Shown here: positions 55,365-63,281 of the stretch, in pieces
Layout: every line of letters starts with the position of its first letter
Position numbering within the stretch: the first letter of the stretch is position 1
Assembly: GCA_021151835.1 (NCBI GenBank)
Contig: JAGKWO010000026.1
Location: 1-63,281, forward strand
Direction of reading: 5' to 3'
Origin: Gammaproteobacteria bacterium
GTDB lineage: Bacteria; Pseudomonadota; Gammaproteobacteria; Pseudomonadales; Cellvibrionaceae
DNA: 63,281 bases
Position numbers and translations under genes: made by a program
Notes under the pieces: generated by a model
What the model was told of the DNA's origin: nothing
Databases searched by the model: none
The model's input: only the letters and a program-made list of their open reading frames with translations

Positions 55365-55512
55365 AGTATTGCCAATTATTTTAATGATTATTTTCGTTTG
55401 TTAAAGATCAATAAACGTAGTATCACTATTTATTTTAGAGCACAAAAGTAGTCGGCTATATAAATCAATATCTTAGCTTTCCAAAAGTATCACTAATTAT
55501 TTGAAACCGACA
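55365..55512 (-). repeat. Transposon left end with three spaced TnsB-binding repeats
   Basis: Inverse copies of the right-end repeat at 55365-55384 (AGTATTGCCAATTATTTTAA), 55419-55438 (AGTATCACTATTTATTTTAG) and 55486-55506 (AGTATCACTAATTATTTGAAA), ending CCGACA at 55512. Widely spaced sites over ~150 bp are characteristic of the Tn7 left end. The innermost copy matches the TGGC variant of the middle right-end site. Confidence 0.92.
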
Positions 55513-55517
55513 ATTAT
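55513..55517. repeat. Target-site duplication, far side (ATTAT)
   Basis: ATTAT directly after the ACA terminus, identical to 14633-14637. Confidence 0.92.
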
Positions 55518-55528
55518 TAGTAATAGTA

Positions 55529-55554
55529 GGCAGCGAGTGGTTACGTTCGCTGCC
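55529..55554 (+). terminator. Original glmS terminator, displaced by the transposon
   Basis: GGCAGCGA (55529-55536) and TCGCTGCC (55547-55554) form a perfect 8-bp stem. It would lie 37 bp behind the glmS stop if the element and one ATTAT were removed. The T run is weak. Confidence 0.65.
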
Positions 55555-55626
55555 TGCAAATTTCCTTGGGATTTATTATTTTGTGAGTCGATTCAGCACG
55601 GTATTCGCGCTTATTGATGACGTCGT

Positions 55627-56436
55627 TTAATAAGCTTTCAAACTGATGTCATAACTACCAATGTTGTCATTGAGGTCCGCAGCGGTTTGTTTGTCGTTGA
55701 TACTAAAAATTAAATCGCCTGAACGGTAGGCGGAGAAAACTCTGTTATCCCCGATCAAAACCCAGTGGCCATCGGTGCCGACTTTAGCGAGCAGTGCACC
55801 CAGAGGTGCGCCGGGTAAGGTGCAGTGGGCAAAGTTGCAATAGTTCGAGTTTCCTTTGGGAGTCGCAATGGGGAAACTGGTGTTAGATGGCCATACGTTA
55901 ACTTGACCAGTTGCTGTAATTAATACGCGTTGCCCTGCGGTTAATCGAATGTTGGCCTCGCGGTGCACACTATTCCCTTGCAGGGTGAGGTTGTGTGGCA
56001 GTGAATGGTAAAAACGTTCGGAGGCATCAAAATAATAATGTGCACTGCCCTCGTGCAAGGCAGTGCCTTCGTTGAGGACCGCAATGCTCAGCTGGTTCAG
56101 GTCATTGGTTCTAAAAGCCGAATTGTTTGGCTTCTTGCACAGCACAAAAAATTCGCCATAACTCATGAGTCGGTACTGATCAATACACTTGCGTAGCCAT
56201 TCGGTTGCGTCCTTGCCATTGATCATTGCGGTTAGCTGATAGGGACTATTAGGGGCGAATAATTGCGGTTGAATATCCATCGGCAGCCTGATTGCGATAT
56301 CAAATTGCTGTGTATCTAAAAAACTACCATAAGGTGGTGAGATCTGTATTTCCTATTTGGGTATTTCTTGTGCGTAGGTGTTTGTGTTTAACCCGAAAAT
56401 AACAGCCGTGACAAATAGAACCTTTTTTAATTTCAT
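55627..56436 (-). pseudogene. Secreted LecA-like lectin gene with an in-frame stop after the signal peptide
   Basis: Reading from ATG at 56436: signal peptide (MKLKKVLFVTAVIFGLNTNTYA), then EIPK and TAG at 56353-56355 (codon 28), after which the same frame continues without interruption for 241 codons. The C-terminal ~120 residues (LTAGQRVLITATGQVNVWPSN, LGALLAKVG, WVLIGDNR, LIFSINDK, DNIGSYDISL) resemble the PA-IL/LecA galactose-binding fold with its calcium-site N-D and D-N-x-G. Frame preserved over the whole length except one codon: a recent nonsense mutation, a sequencing error, or restart at ATG 56280 without export. Confidence 0.75.
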
Positions 56437-56702
56437 ATTTATATCCTGATAAAAAGTAAGAATCTGATTGCCCTCTGGGGGCCGTTTGATTCTAGAGGAT
56501 AACGGCCGCTTTTGCTGTTTGAATGGGAAAAATCGCTGTGGTTTCGAAGAGGCAAAGAGCAGGTGCGATGGATAAAGTCGGCAGGTCAGGCGGCGGCGAG
56601 CGAGAGTTCAATGGCAGCTATCGAGGGCTTGGGGATTCTGGAAAACATCGCGCAGACTGAAATGGTCCGCGCGATGTTTTAATCATGGCTCCCTGTAGGG
56701 AT

Positions 56703-57299
56703 TTATTTGCTGCGGCTGGATGCCAGCTGAACCCTGTCGGTTAGCAGGGGTAAGGCCTGAAGGCGCATGCTGTGCATTATCTTGGTGGCAACAATGATCG
56801 CGGCAATTACCAGGGCGGCGTAAACCAGCATGACAAATTGGTAGGAGGCGGTGTAATTCCAGGGGCGAGCTATTCCCAGGAAACAGGCAAACAGCCAGGA
56901 AGTGGAGGAAATGGCCCCGGTGGTGGCAATTAGCGATTGCTCGAGCGCCGAGCGGCCCAGAAGGCCTCGGGGGCAAATCACGCGTGGGAAACTGAAGTAA
57001 TGCAACACCAAACCGTTCAGTGTGAGTAGAGAGACCACAGTGAACTTGGCCCACAGTTTTTCATTCATCAAATATTGTTGCGGGTTTTCCAGATAGCCGT
57101 GGATGACCAGCGCCAACCCGGTCACCCACAGGATTACCAGCGCCGCAAACATGATATCAGCTGCTTTGCGCAGCTCTTCGATGGCTTTTCCCGATAAGGG
57201 GGCGCCGCGCGATTTGGCCAGTGCCAGGTCTTGCAGCAGGAGTATGCCCACGGAAACGCAGGCGGCGAGCAGGTGAGCGTAGACAAGTAAGGTTTTCAT
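56703..57299 (-). CDS. Integral membrane protein of unknown function (CopD/DUF2269-like layout)
   Basis: 198 residues with five hydrophobic helices (near 3-22, 48-68, 85-105, 125-145, 152-172). Starts KTLLVYAHLLAACVSVGILLLQDL with a His in the first helix, as in CopD/YoaD-type and DUF2269/DUF2214 membrane proteins that often bind heme, but I cannot name a family. Not in an obvious operon. Confidence 0.65.
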   Translation of the reverse strand: MKTLLVYAHLLAACVSVGILLLQDLALAKSRGAPLSGKAIEELRKAADIMFAALVILWVTGLALVIHGYLENPQQYLMNEKLWAKFTVVSLLTLNGLVLHYFSFPRVICPRGLLGRSALEQSLIATTGAISSTSWLFACFLGIARPWNYTASYQFVMLVYAALVIAAIIVATKIMHSMRLQALPLLTDRVQLASSRSK

Positions 57300-57704
57300 G
57301 GTCTTCCCATTTTGTTCTGGTCGGTTGATTTTATGTGGGGTTGAAGCGCACGGCTTCAGGCCCGAGTGGTTGAGGCTCGGGGTAACGCTTGTCTCGGTGC
57401 CGAAAATTGGGCTGGTGTGTATGAACCTTGGAACGTCGCTATGAACCGCCGGGAGCGGTTATCGACTTTGTGTTTTGCCCGCAATTTATTGTCGTTGGCA
57501 GGCTGGAAACACCGGTTTTCCCTACACCTGGCCGAAGATCAATGTACTGGCTGTGTCGCTCAAATTCTGCTTTTTGGTTCTCATTTTTTATGGGTGAATC
57601 ACTGCGGTTGAGATTTAAAAGTTCTAACGAAGCCTCTCTAAAATAACCCGCTCGCAAAATATCCAATTGATGCGCGGGGCACCAACTGGATATTCTGCCG
57701 ATAA
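57300..57704. other. Gene-free region
   Basis: About 400 bp between two minus-strand genes. Plus-strand frames here (57366-57611, 57428-57646) have no ribosome site and no protein-like pattern. Should contain the promoter of the membrane protein gene on the minus strand; none stands out. Confidence 0.45.
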
Positions 57705-58778
57705 TCAGGATTTATGAGCTTTTTGCCGCAGGCGCCTCGCGTTGGTTAACTCCTCTGCAAATGGATTCTTCGCCAGCTTTTTGCAAGCCTGGGAATTGGG
57801 CTGCTGGCAAGGATGATGTGCGTCCAGTTCCTCCACCAGGCGGAAGCCTTCCAGGGCGCCAATAAAATTCCCGGCCAAGCCTCCGCGCCGGCTGACTTCA
57901 ACGGGTTCCCAATGCCAGGAGCCGCCGCGCCACACCCGTTGGTCGCAGTCCCCATCGGTGCGCGCGCGGCCATGGGCATTTTTTTCCGAGAAGGTAGGAT
58001 TGAAGCAATCTGCGGTGAATTCGTTGAGGTTGCCGATCATATCGTGCACTCCAAAGGCGTTGGGCTGGTGGCTGCCAACGATGCTCGCATAACCGGCCCG
58101 ATCATCACACGCCAGTGGCTTATTGCGCCCGGAATATTCCAAACCGTCGTAATCGCGTTTAACAGCCGCATTGGCAGATTGATCAAGGATATTGGCGTAG
58201 CGGCAGGCTTGCTCTGGGTCATTACCCCAAGGGAAGTCGGTGGTGGCACGGGCGCGTGCAGCAAACTCCCATTCGGCTTCGCTGGGCAAGCGATAATGTT
58301 TACCAGTTTCCTTGCTGAGCCATTGGGCATAGGCTTCTGCAGCAGGCCAACCTACACAGGTGACCGGCCCGTAGTCGCCTGGAGAATGGGTATGGTTTTT
58401 CCAATTGCCAGGGGCGAGTTCAAACCAATTTTTGCTGTGCATCTGACGGCATTGTTCGGGCACCGGGTAATCGGTTGCGGCAACAAATTTGCCGAACTCT
58501 TTGACCGTGATTTCGTATTTACCGATGCGAAACGGTTTGATGCTTACCGCTTGTGGCGGGGTCATTGGTGGCGCGACCGAGCTGGCGACTGCACTGCTCT
58601 GCGCGCTGCTAGAAGTTGGCGGAGGTGGCAGTATTGGACTTTGCAAGGTGATCTCGCCACCGGGAATATTAACCATTACCGGTTCGATATAGCCCTTGGC
58701 CGCCAAGGCCGGGAAACTGGCCAGCAATGCGAATGCAAGGCTACACGAGCGATGCAGATGTAGAAAGCCTGGAATCAT
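57705..58778 (-). CDS. Secreted formylglycine-generating-enzyme-like (SUMF1) protein
   Basis: 357 residues with a signal peptide (SCSLAFALLASFPALA), a short Ser/Pro linker (PPPPTSSSAQSSAVASSVAPP) and the FGE-sulfatase fold: FRIGKYEITVKEFGKF, PVTCVGWPAAEAYAQWL, YRLPSEAEWEFAARA, PWGNDPEQACRYAN, FGVHDMIGNLNEFTADCF, RVWRGGSWHWEP, GFRLVEE. Many members of the fold are not sulfatase activators but bind nucleotides or ligands. No sulfatase gene is adjacent, so the role is open. Periplasmic. Confidence 0.88.
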   Translation of the reverse strand: MIPGFLHLHRSCSLAFALLASFPALAAKGYIEPVMVNIPGGEITLQSPILPPPPTSSSAQSSAVASSVAPPMTPPQAVSIKPFRIGKYEITVKEFGKFVAATDYPVPEQCRQMHSKNWFELAPGNWKNHTHSPGDYGPVTCVGWPAAEAYAQWLSKETGKHYRLPSEAEWEFAARARATTDFPWGNDPEQACRYANILDQSANAAVKRDYDGLEYSGRNKPLACDDRAGYASIVGSHQPNAFGVHDMIGNLNEFTADCFNPTFSEKNAHGRARTDGDCDQRVWRGGSWHWEPVEVSRRGGLAGNFIGALEGFRLVEELDAHHPCQQPNSQACKKLAKNPFAEELTNARRLRQKAHKS

Positions 58779-59030
58779 ATGATGTCCTTAATGTTTGGGA
58801 GAAGGAGTTGTGCTGACAGTGAGGGGGCCGGCAGCTACCGGGTAATAAAGCGTCAAGGAGGGGATTAAAATCTTATGAAATCCTTCAATTGTGGGTTTTA
58901 TAGAAAATTTATAGATTTTTACGGGGGTGGTGATGCGGCAAATTGCGCAAGCTATTGGTCAAAAGCCGGTACACTGCCGCCGCATTAAGCTCGACAATTG
59001 ATTCCCTCTCTAATAAAAGACGCCTTCTGG

Positions 59031-60902
59031 ATGGACTACTACTTCCTTGATTTTCGCTTTAATAGCCAAAGCCTATTGCTGACCCGGTCTGGCCAGGACG
59101 TCGCCATTCGCAACACGGAGGCGCGGTTATTGGCGTTTCTCCTTGCCGCACCTGAGCAGGTTTTCAGTAAAGAGGTGATTCTGGAGAATGTCTGGAGTGG
59201 CAAGGTGGTATCTGAACAAGCGGTATTCCAGGCGATTAGCAATTTGCGCGCGTTTTTTGGTGAAGGTGCCATCAAAACCTATCCCAAGAAAGGTTACCAA
59301 TGGCAGCTTGATATTGCTGTCGATGCGCCGGTGAGGCCGGTAACAACCAATCCTGCGCTGGAGGAAATAGCACCCACGGCTACAACCCAAAGTGTTGCTT
59401 TTCTGGTGTCCCGATGGCGTTGGTTGATTGCCTCTTTGTTGGTGGTATTAACCGGTGCGGGCGCTGGATGGCTGGCGGAACCGGCGGCACCGGATTCGAG
59501 CCGCCCGATTATTGTGCTGGCGCCCTTTGCGGTTGATGCGAATCCTGAGGCAAAGCCGCAGGCGGACGCAGTGCAATCGGCGCTTGTCGGTAAACAGTCG
59601 GCTGTCGTTATCAAGTTACTGTCTTCCTTCGGCAACCCCGAGCAGTTGCTGGCGGCACCGGAACATTTTCTGGCGCGCTACCAACAAACCCAGGCAGCGG
59701 ACATCCTGATTGCAGGGCGGCTTTGGTTGAATGGGCCGCAGCTTAACCTGGCCTATTACTTACAAGGTGAGGGTCACAAATGGCAGGGTTACATCACGGC
59801 ACAATCCGCAGAAGATGCCGCAGCACAATTACAGCAACTACTTGGCAGGCTAGCGCCAGTGAAGTTGCTGTGGGAGAGCAAAGACCGGCGGCTAATTGAT
59901 GCGCAGTTGAAACTGCTACACAACCAATTCCCACAAGACCTGGCGATTCATCATCAATTAATCGATAACCAATTAATGCAGGGTGATGTGCAGTCGGCGC
60001 GCTTGCAGGCGAAAGAATTGGAGCAGCAGGCAAGGAATTCCCACTCAGTTATTTATGAAACCCTCGCGCTGGTGGCCCAGGCAAATGCCAACCTCGATAA
60101 CCAGGGTGACGAACAGAACCTGCAATTAATGGATCGTGCCAAGGCGCTGGCGGATTCAGCCGTCGCTCCTTTTTTGCAAAGCCAAATTATGCAGTGTTCA
60201 GCCAGCTTCCGTTTCCAGCAGAGCAACTTTGACGTGTTGGAACAAAACCTGTTGCAAGCGCTGGCGCAGGCACAAGTTGCCAATGCGCCGGAACAGCAAG
60301 CGCAGGTGTTGCGTTCACTGGCGGTGTTTAGCCACAAATTCAAACAAGTAGCAAAGCGTGATTACTACTTGGCCCGAGCCCGGGCAATGTTTGATAAATA
60401 TGAATTTCCCAATGAAAGCCAGGCGCTATTGGATGATATTGCCGGTATGTTTGCGCAAGAGCCTAAGCAGCAAGAAATTTTTTATCGTGCCGCGCTGGAG
60501 CGCTTTAAACCGGAACAGGACGCGTGGGTCAAGGAGCGTGCGCAAGAGCATTTGGTCAATCTATATATCCAACAGCAGCGCTGGGATGCTGCGGTGCAGG
60601 TGTTTGAGCGAGAAAAAAATTTTTCCGCTGCGGAGCGGGTGATGTTAGCGAGGATCCATTGGGAGCAAAAAAAATTAGCGGATGCCCAAACTCAGGCCGA
60701 GCAAGGCTTCAAGCAGGCGAGTTTATCGGGGGAGTACGTCGCTTCCCTTGATGCTGCCTTGCTACTGATTCAGTTGCATCAGGAAATGATGCAGCCAAAC
60801 CTGCAGGGACCCTATAGGGAATTTATCCAAAAAAATGCCTCCCAAGCGTGGCGCCATGCCAGAGCAAAATCGCTTTCAGCATTGGGGCTGGTGCAGATGT
60901 AA
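59031..60902 (+). CDS. CadC-like transmembrane transcriptional regulator
   Basis: 623 residues from ATG 59031 (MDYYFLDFRFN); an in-frame TTG at 58998 adds 11. N-terminal winged helix of the OmpR type without a receiver (TEARLLAFLLAAPEQVFSKEVILENVW...VSEQAVFQAISNLRAFF...IKTYPKKGYQW). One membrane helix (WRWLIASLLVVLTGAGAGWLA, about 125-147), then a helical, TPR-like periplasmic part of ~450 residues rich in Ala/Gln/Leu. Layout as in CadC/ToxR-type sensors. Signal and target unknown; the divergent SUMF1-like gene is a candidate. Confidence 0.85.
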   Translation: MDYYFLDFRFNSQSLLLTRSGQDVAIRNTEARLLAFLLAAPEQVFSKEVILENVWSGKVVSEQAVFQAISNLRAFFGEGAIKTYPKKGYQWQLDIAVDAPVRPVTTNPALEEIAPTATTQSVAFLVSRWRWLIASLLVVLTGAGAGWLAEPAAPDSSRPIIVLAPFAVDANPEAKPQADAVQSALVGKQSAVVIKLLSSFGNPEQLLAAPEHFLARYQQTQAADILIAGRLWLNGPQLNLAYYLQGEGHKWQGYITAQSAEDAAAQLQQLLGRLAPVKLLWESKDRRLIDAQLKLLHNQFPQDLAIHHQLIDNQLMQGDVQSARLQAKELEQQARNSHSVIYETLALVAQANANLDNQGDEQNLQLMDRAKALADSAVAPFLQSQIMQCSASFRFQQSNFDVLEQNLLQALAQAQVANAPEQQAQVLRSLAVFSHKFKQVAKRDYYLARARAMFDKYEFPNESQALLDDIAGMFAQEPKQQEIFYRAALERFKPEQDAWVKERAQEHLVNLYIQQQRWDAAVQVFEREKNFSAAERVMLARIHWEQKKLADAQTQAEQGFKQASLSGEYVASLDAALLLIQLHQEMMQPNLQGPYREFIQKNASQAWRHARAKSLSALGLVQM

Positions 60903-60974
60903 GGTCATTCTCCAGGTGCTACGGCCGATAGCGTGACCTTAGCGGCCCTGGGTTACTTCATTTGCCGGTACAAA

Positions 60975-62129
60975 TCACTGGTTAAAGGCCCCTGCACTGG
61001 CTTTGGCCGGAATCAAGGTGGGCTTGAAGCCGGTTTCCTGTTCGTAGCGGTTGGTCACCGCCTGCATCAATTGAGGAATAACCACTGCCGGGGCCAGGGC
61101 GATCACGCAGCCACCGAACCCGCCCCCGGTCATACGTACCCCGGCGCGGCCTGCGCCCGCATCGGCGATGAGCTGCACCAGGTAATCGATGGCGGGAGTG
61201 GTGATGTTGAAGTCGTCGCGCATGGACGCGTGGGATTCGGCCATGGCTCGTACCAGGGTGCGCAGGTCGCCACTGGCCAAGGCGGCGGCGGCCGCCAGTG
61301 TGCGAGCATTTTCTGTCAGCACGTGGCGCGCGCGGCGGAAGCTCAGGTCGTCCAAGGTACCTTCGGCGGCGAGCAATCTAGTCAAGTCCAACGCGCGCAA
61401 GCTGGTGTGGCCGAAGTGTGTTGCGGCCTGCTCGCACTGCTGGCGGCGCTGGTTGTATTCGCTGCCCACCAAACCGCGTTTGATACCGCTGTGGACAATC
61501 AACATTTCCCAGTCATCCGGCATGGTGACAGCGCGGGTGGAGAGATCCTGGCAATCGATCAGCAGCGCGCTCCTGGCTTGGCCGCAGGCAGAAATCAATT
61601 GATCCATAATCCCGCAATTGCAGCCGACGAATTGGTTCTCGGCCGCCTGGCCGAGCAATGCGGCCTGGGTTGGGTCTATGGTTTCGCCACTCAGGGCCAG
61701 GAGCGCACGGATTACCGCCATCTCCAGGGAGGCGGAACTGCTCAGGCCGGCGCCGGCGGGCAAGTCCCCGGCGATATACAAATCGCCCCCCGCGAGTTGG
61801 AAGCCCGCGCGGCGCAGTTGCTGGACGACGCCACGCACGTAGTTAGACCAGCCGTGTTGCAGATCGGGGATTTGCTCTTCCGTGAGGGGCACGAGGGCTT
61901 CGGCATTGGCGAAGTTCCAGGCGACCAACCGCAGGTTGCGGTCCGCGCGCGGGCGCAAGGCGATGTAGGTGTGATAGTTAATCGCGACGGGCAAGACGAA
62001 GCCGCCGTTGTAATCTGTATGTTCGCCAATCAGGTTGACGCGGCCCGGCGCCTTGACCAGGGCCTGGGGCTGGCTGCCGAAAAACTCGCTGAAGAGTTCG
62101 TTGACGCGGGTGTCCGAAAGGGTATTCAT
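60975..62129 (-). CDS. galK: Galactokinase
   Basis: 384 residues. GHMP kinase phosphorylating galactose with ATP (Leloir pathway). Motif 1 PGRVNLIGEHTDYNGGFVLP (galactose binding), motif 2 GAGLSSSASLEMA (ATP phosphate loop), NCGIMDQLISACG with the catalytic Asp, motif 3 RMTGGGFGGCVIAL. Lies 48 bp downstream of galT on the same strand, forming a galTK operon. Cytosolic. Confidence 0.97.
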   Translation of the reverse strand: MNTLSDTRVNELFSEFFGSQPQALVKAPGRVNLIGEHTDYNGGFVLPVAINYHTYIALRPRADRNLRLVAWNFANAEALVPLTEEQIPDLQHGWSNYVRGVVQQLRRAGFQLAGGDLYIAGDLPAGAGLSSSASLEMAVIRALLALSGETIDPTQAALLGQAAENQFVGCNCGIMDQLISACGQARSALLIDCQDLSTRAVTMPDDWEMLIVHSGIKRGLVGSEYNQRRQQCEQAATHFGHTSLRALDLTRLLAAEGTLDDLSFRRARHVLTENARTLAAAAALASGDLRTLVRAMAESHASMRDDFNITTPAIDYLVQLIADAGAGRAGVRMTGGGFGGCVIALAPAVVIPQLMQAVTNRYEQETGFKPTLIPAKASAGAFNQ

Positions 62130-62177
62130 GGGCTCTTTACCTATCGCCTGTGTGCTAACGCAGTCCGCTGCCTTCTG

Positions 62178-63227
62178 TTAAGAATTCGCCTGTAACCGAA
62201 AGTGGATCGGGCTTTGCGCGCGCAAACGAGCAGCGGCCTGTTCCGGCGAAATATCGCGTTGGGGCTCCCCCAGCATTTCATAGCCCACCATAAACTTGCG
62301 CACGGTGGCGCTGCGCAGTAGTGGTGGGTAGAAATGGGCGTGTAACTGCCAGTGAGCCGGGCTCTCCAGCCCAAAAGGCGCGCCGTGCCAACCCATGGAA
62401 TAGGGGAAGGAGCATTCAAACAGGTTGTCGTAGCGCGCAGTCAGGTCGCGCAGTATGAGTCCCAGGCTCACTTGCTGTTGTTCATTCAAGTCGGTAATAC
62501 GCGCCAGCGACTGTTTGGGCAGCAGCAGGGTTTCAAAGGGCCAGGCGGCCCAAAAAGGCACCACGACCAACCAATCAGCGCTCTCTACCACCACTCGTTC
62601 GCCCAGCGCCGATTCCTTGAGCGCGTAATCCAACAACAGGGATTTGCCCTGCTGCTGGGAGAATAGGCGCTGCCGCTCATCCTCCTTGGCGACTAGGGTA
62701 GGTATATGGTCCTGCGCCCAGATTTGACCATGGGGATGGGGGTTGGAGCAGCCCATGGCGGCGCCCTTGTTCTCGAAAATCTGTACGTTCGCGTAGTGCT
62801 GGCCCAGGTCGGCCGCTTCACGCATCCAGGTGCGGATAACCGCTTGCATTTCTTCATCTGACAACAGCGGTAAAGTTTTGCTGTGGTCGGGTGAGAAGCA
62901 AATTACCCGGCTGGTTCCTCGCTCGGCCTGGATCTGGAATAGGGGGTCGCTGGCCTCGGGGGCCAGGGGCGCTTCCGGCATTAGGGCGGCAAAGTCGTTG
63001 GTGAATACAAACGTGGTTTGATAATCGGGGTTGCGCTCGCCGCCCACACGCGCATTACCTGGGCACAGGTAGCAGCTAGCATCGTGGGATGGATTGTCGG
63101 GCCATGGGTTGTGCTCCTGCTGGCCTTGCCAGGGGCGCTTGTTCCTATGGGGGGATACCAGCAGCCATTCCCCCGTTAAGGGGTTAAAGCGCCGGTGGGG
63201 ATGATCGTTGACCGAAAACCTTGCCAC
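62178..63227 (-). CDS. galT: Galactose-1-phosphate uridylyltransferase
   Basis: 349 residues. HIT-superfamily enzyme exchanging UMP between UDP-glucose and galactose-1-phosphate. The active-site motif is NPHPHGQIW (nucleophilic second His). Zinc-site cysteines in ASCYLCPGN; RYDNLFECSFPYSMGWHGAP and WQLHAHFYPP complete the signature. Starts at ATG 63227; first gene of the galTK operon. Confidence 0.97.
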   Translation of the reverse strand: MARFSVNDHPHRRFNPLTGEWLLVSPHRNKRPWQGQQEHNPWPDNPSHDASCYLCPGNARVGGERNPDYQTTFVFTNDFAALMPEAPLAPEASDPLFQIQAERGTSRVICFSPDHSKTLPLLSDEEMQAVIRTWMREAADLGQHYANVQIFENKGAAMGCSNPHPHGQIWAQDHIPTLVAKEDERQRLFSQQQGKSLLLDYALKESALGERVVVESADWLVVVPFWAAWPFETLLLPKQSLARITDLNEQQQVSLGLILRDLTARYDNLFECSFPYSMGWHGAPFGLESPAHWQLHAHFYPPLLRSATVRKFMVGYEMLGEPQRDISPEQAAARLRAQSPIHFRLQANS

Positions 63228-63281
63228 GTGAAGCTCACAATAAATATGATAATTAATATTTTAATATAATGTAGCTGATCA
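63228..63281 (-). promoter_or_regulatory. Upstream region of galTK (partial)
   Basis: A/T-rich; GTGAGCTTCACGTGG precedes the ATG on the minus strand with a weak GAGC as ribosome site. Several TATAAT-like elements (ATATTAAAATATTAAT) may hold the promoter. Truncated by the window edge. Confidence 0.4.

Larger units (their letters stand above)
14638..55512 (+). mobile_element. Complete Tn7-type transposon carrying anti-phage and RiPP cargo
   Basis: 40,875 bp bounded by TGT (14638) and ACA (55510-55512), flanked by the ATTAT duplication. Termini are inverted repeats: TGTCTGTTTAAAATAATTAG at the glmS side versus TGTCGGTTTCAAATAATTAG reading inward from the far side. Each end has three copies of a ~20-bp TnsB-type site. 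All five genes tnsABCDE lie at the glmS-proximal end, in the Tn7 orientation (right end next to glmS). Cargo: Hachiman-like and Thoeris defence loci, integrative-element remnants and a RiPP cluster. Both TnsD and TnsE are intact, so chromosomal attTn7 and replication-linked (conjugal plasmid) targeting are both predicted. Confidence 0.96.

Noticed and set aside
57813..58763. Open frame of 316 codons on the plus strand
   Set aside because: Antisense to the SUMF1-like gene and has no domain or ribosome site.
60933..62195. Long open frame (420 codons) on the plus strand
   Set aside because: Exactly antisense to galK, which has all kinase motifs; the frame is a by-product of G+C-rich codon use.

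Overview
The window looks like the chromosome of a Cellvibrio-like gammaproteobacterium. The evidence is an atpC-glmU-(regulator)-glmS backbone, a family-9 cellulase lipoprotein with the poly-serine linker common in Cellvibrionaceae, and galT-galK. It contains one complete Tn7-type transposon (14638-55512, 40,875 bp) in the classical attTn7 site just downstream of glmS. The boundaries are defined by a 5-bp duplication (ATTAT, 14633-14637 and 55513-55517), TGT...ACA termini, and three TnsB-type repeats at each end.

Left flank (1-14637): the end of atpC; a glmU interrupted by an apparent internal deletion and frameshift; a BaeS/BaeR-like two-component system with a Spy-like periplasmic protein; two membrane proteins; the GH9 cellulase; a RelE/ParE-type toxin-antitoxin pair behind a perfect 14-bp inverted repeat; a membrane-bound AraC-type regulator; a serine hydrolase; a DeoR-type regulator; a small secreted protein; and glmS.

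Transposon: tnsA, tnsB, tnsC, tnsD (TniQ) and tnsE run from the glmS-proximal end as one overlapping operon. The cargo then reads: (i) an XRE-type regulator and a Hachiman-like pair, HamA nuclease plus HamB helicase (22.7-27.1 kb); (ii) decayed DNA with a broken flavin monooxygenase gene (27.1-28.5 kb); (iii) two genes of the kind found in integrative elements (28.5-31.1 kb); (iv) a Thoeris system with ThsA (SIR2-SLOG) and two different TIR proteins (31.2-33.7 kb); (v) a lipoprotein and coiled-coil pair, then more decayed DNA (34-37.8 kb); (vi) a glycosyltransferase and a UDP-glucuronate-decarboxylase-like enzyme; (vii) a large modified-peptide (RiPP) cluster (40.5-54.95 kb).

The RiPP cluster is the most unusual part. 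A 75-residue precursor has a double-glycine leader. Its core carries four Phe-X-Gln triplets, three of them in exact 7-residue register. Around it are a radical-SAM/SPASM enzyme of the cyclophane-forming type, a HlyD adaptor, a C39-peptidase ABC exporter, a JmjC/cupin oxygenase, a YcaO cyclodehydratase, an E1-like partner, a tandem SagB-type dehydrogenase, and two genes resembling the MchC/MchD (MceJ/MceI) modification proteins of siderophore microcins, with a glycosyltransferase and an alpha/beta hydrolase. A perfect FNR-type box (TTGAT-N4-ATCAA) lies 34 bp before the first gene. The inferred product is an exported, multiply modified microcin-like peptide.

Right flank (55513-63281): the displaced glmS terminator; a secreted LecA-like lectin gene with an in-frame stop near its start; a membrane protein; a formylglycine-generating-enzyme-like secreted protein; a CadC-like transmembrane regulator; and galT-galK. 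All functions are read from sequence motifs and remembered family features; no database search was possible.
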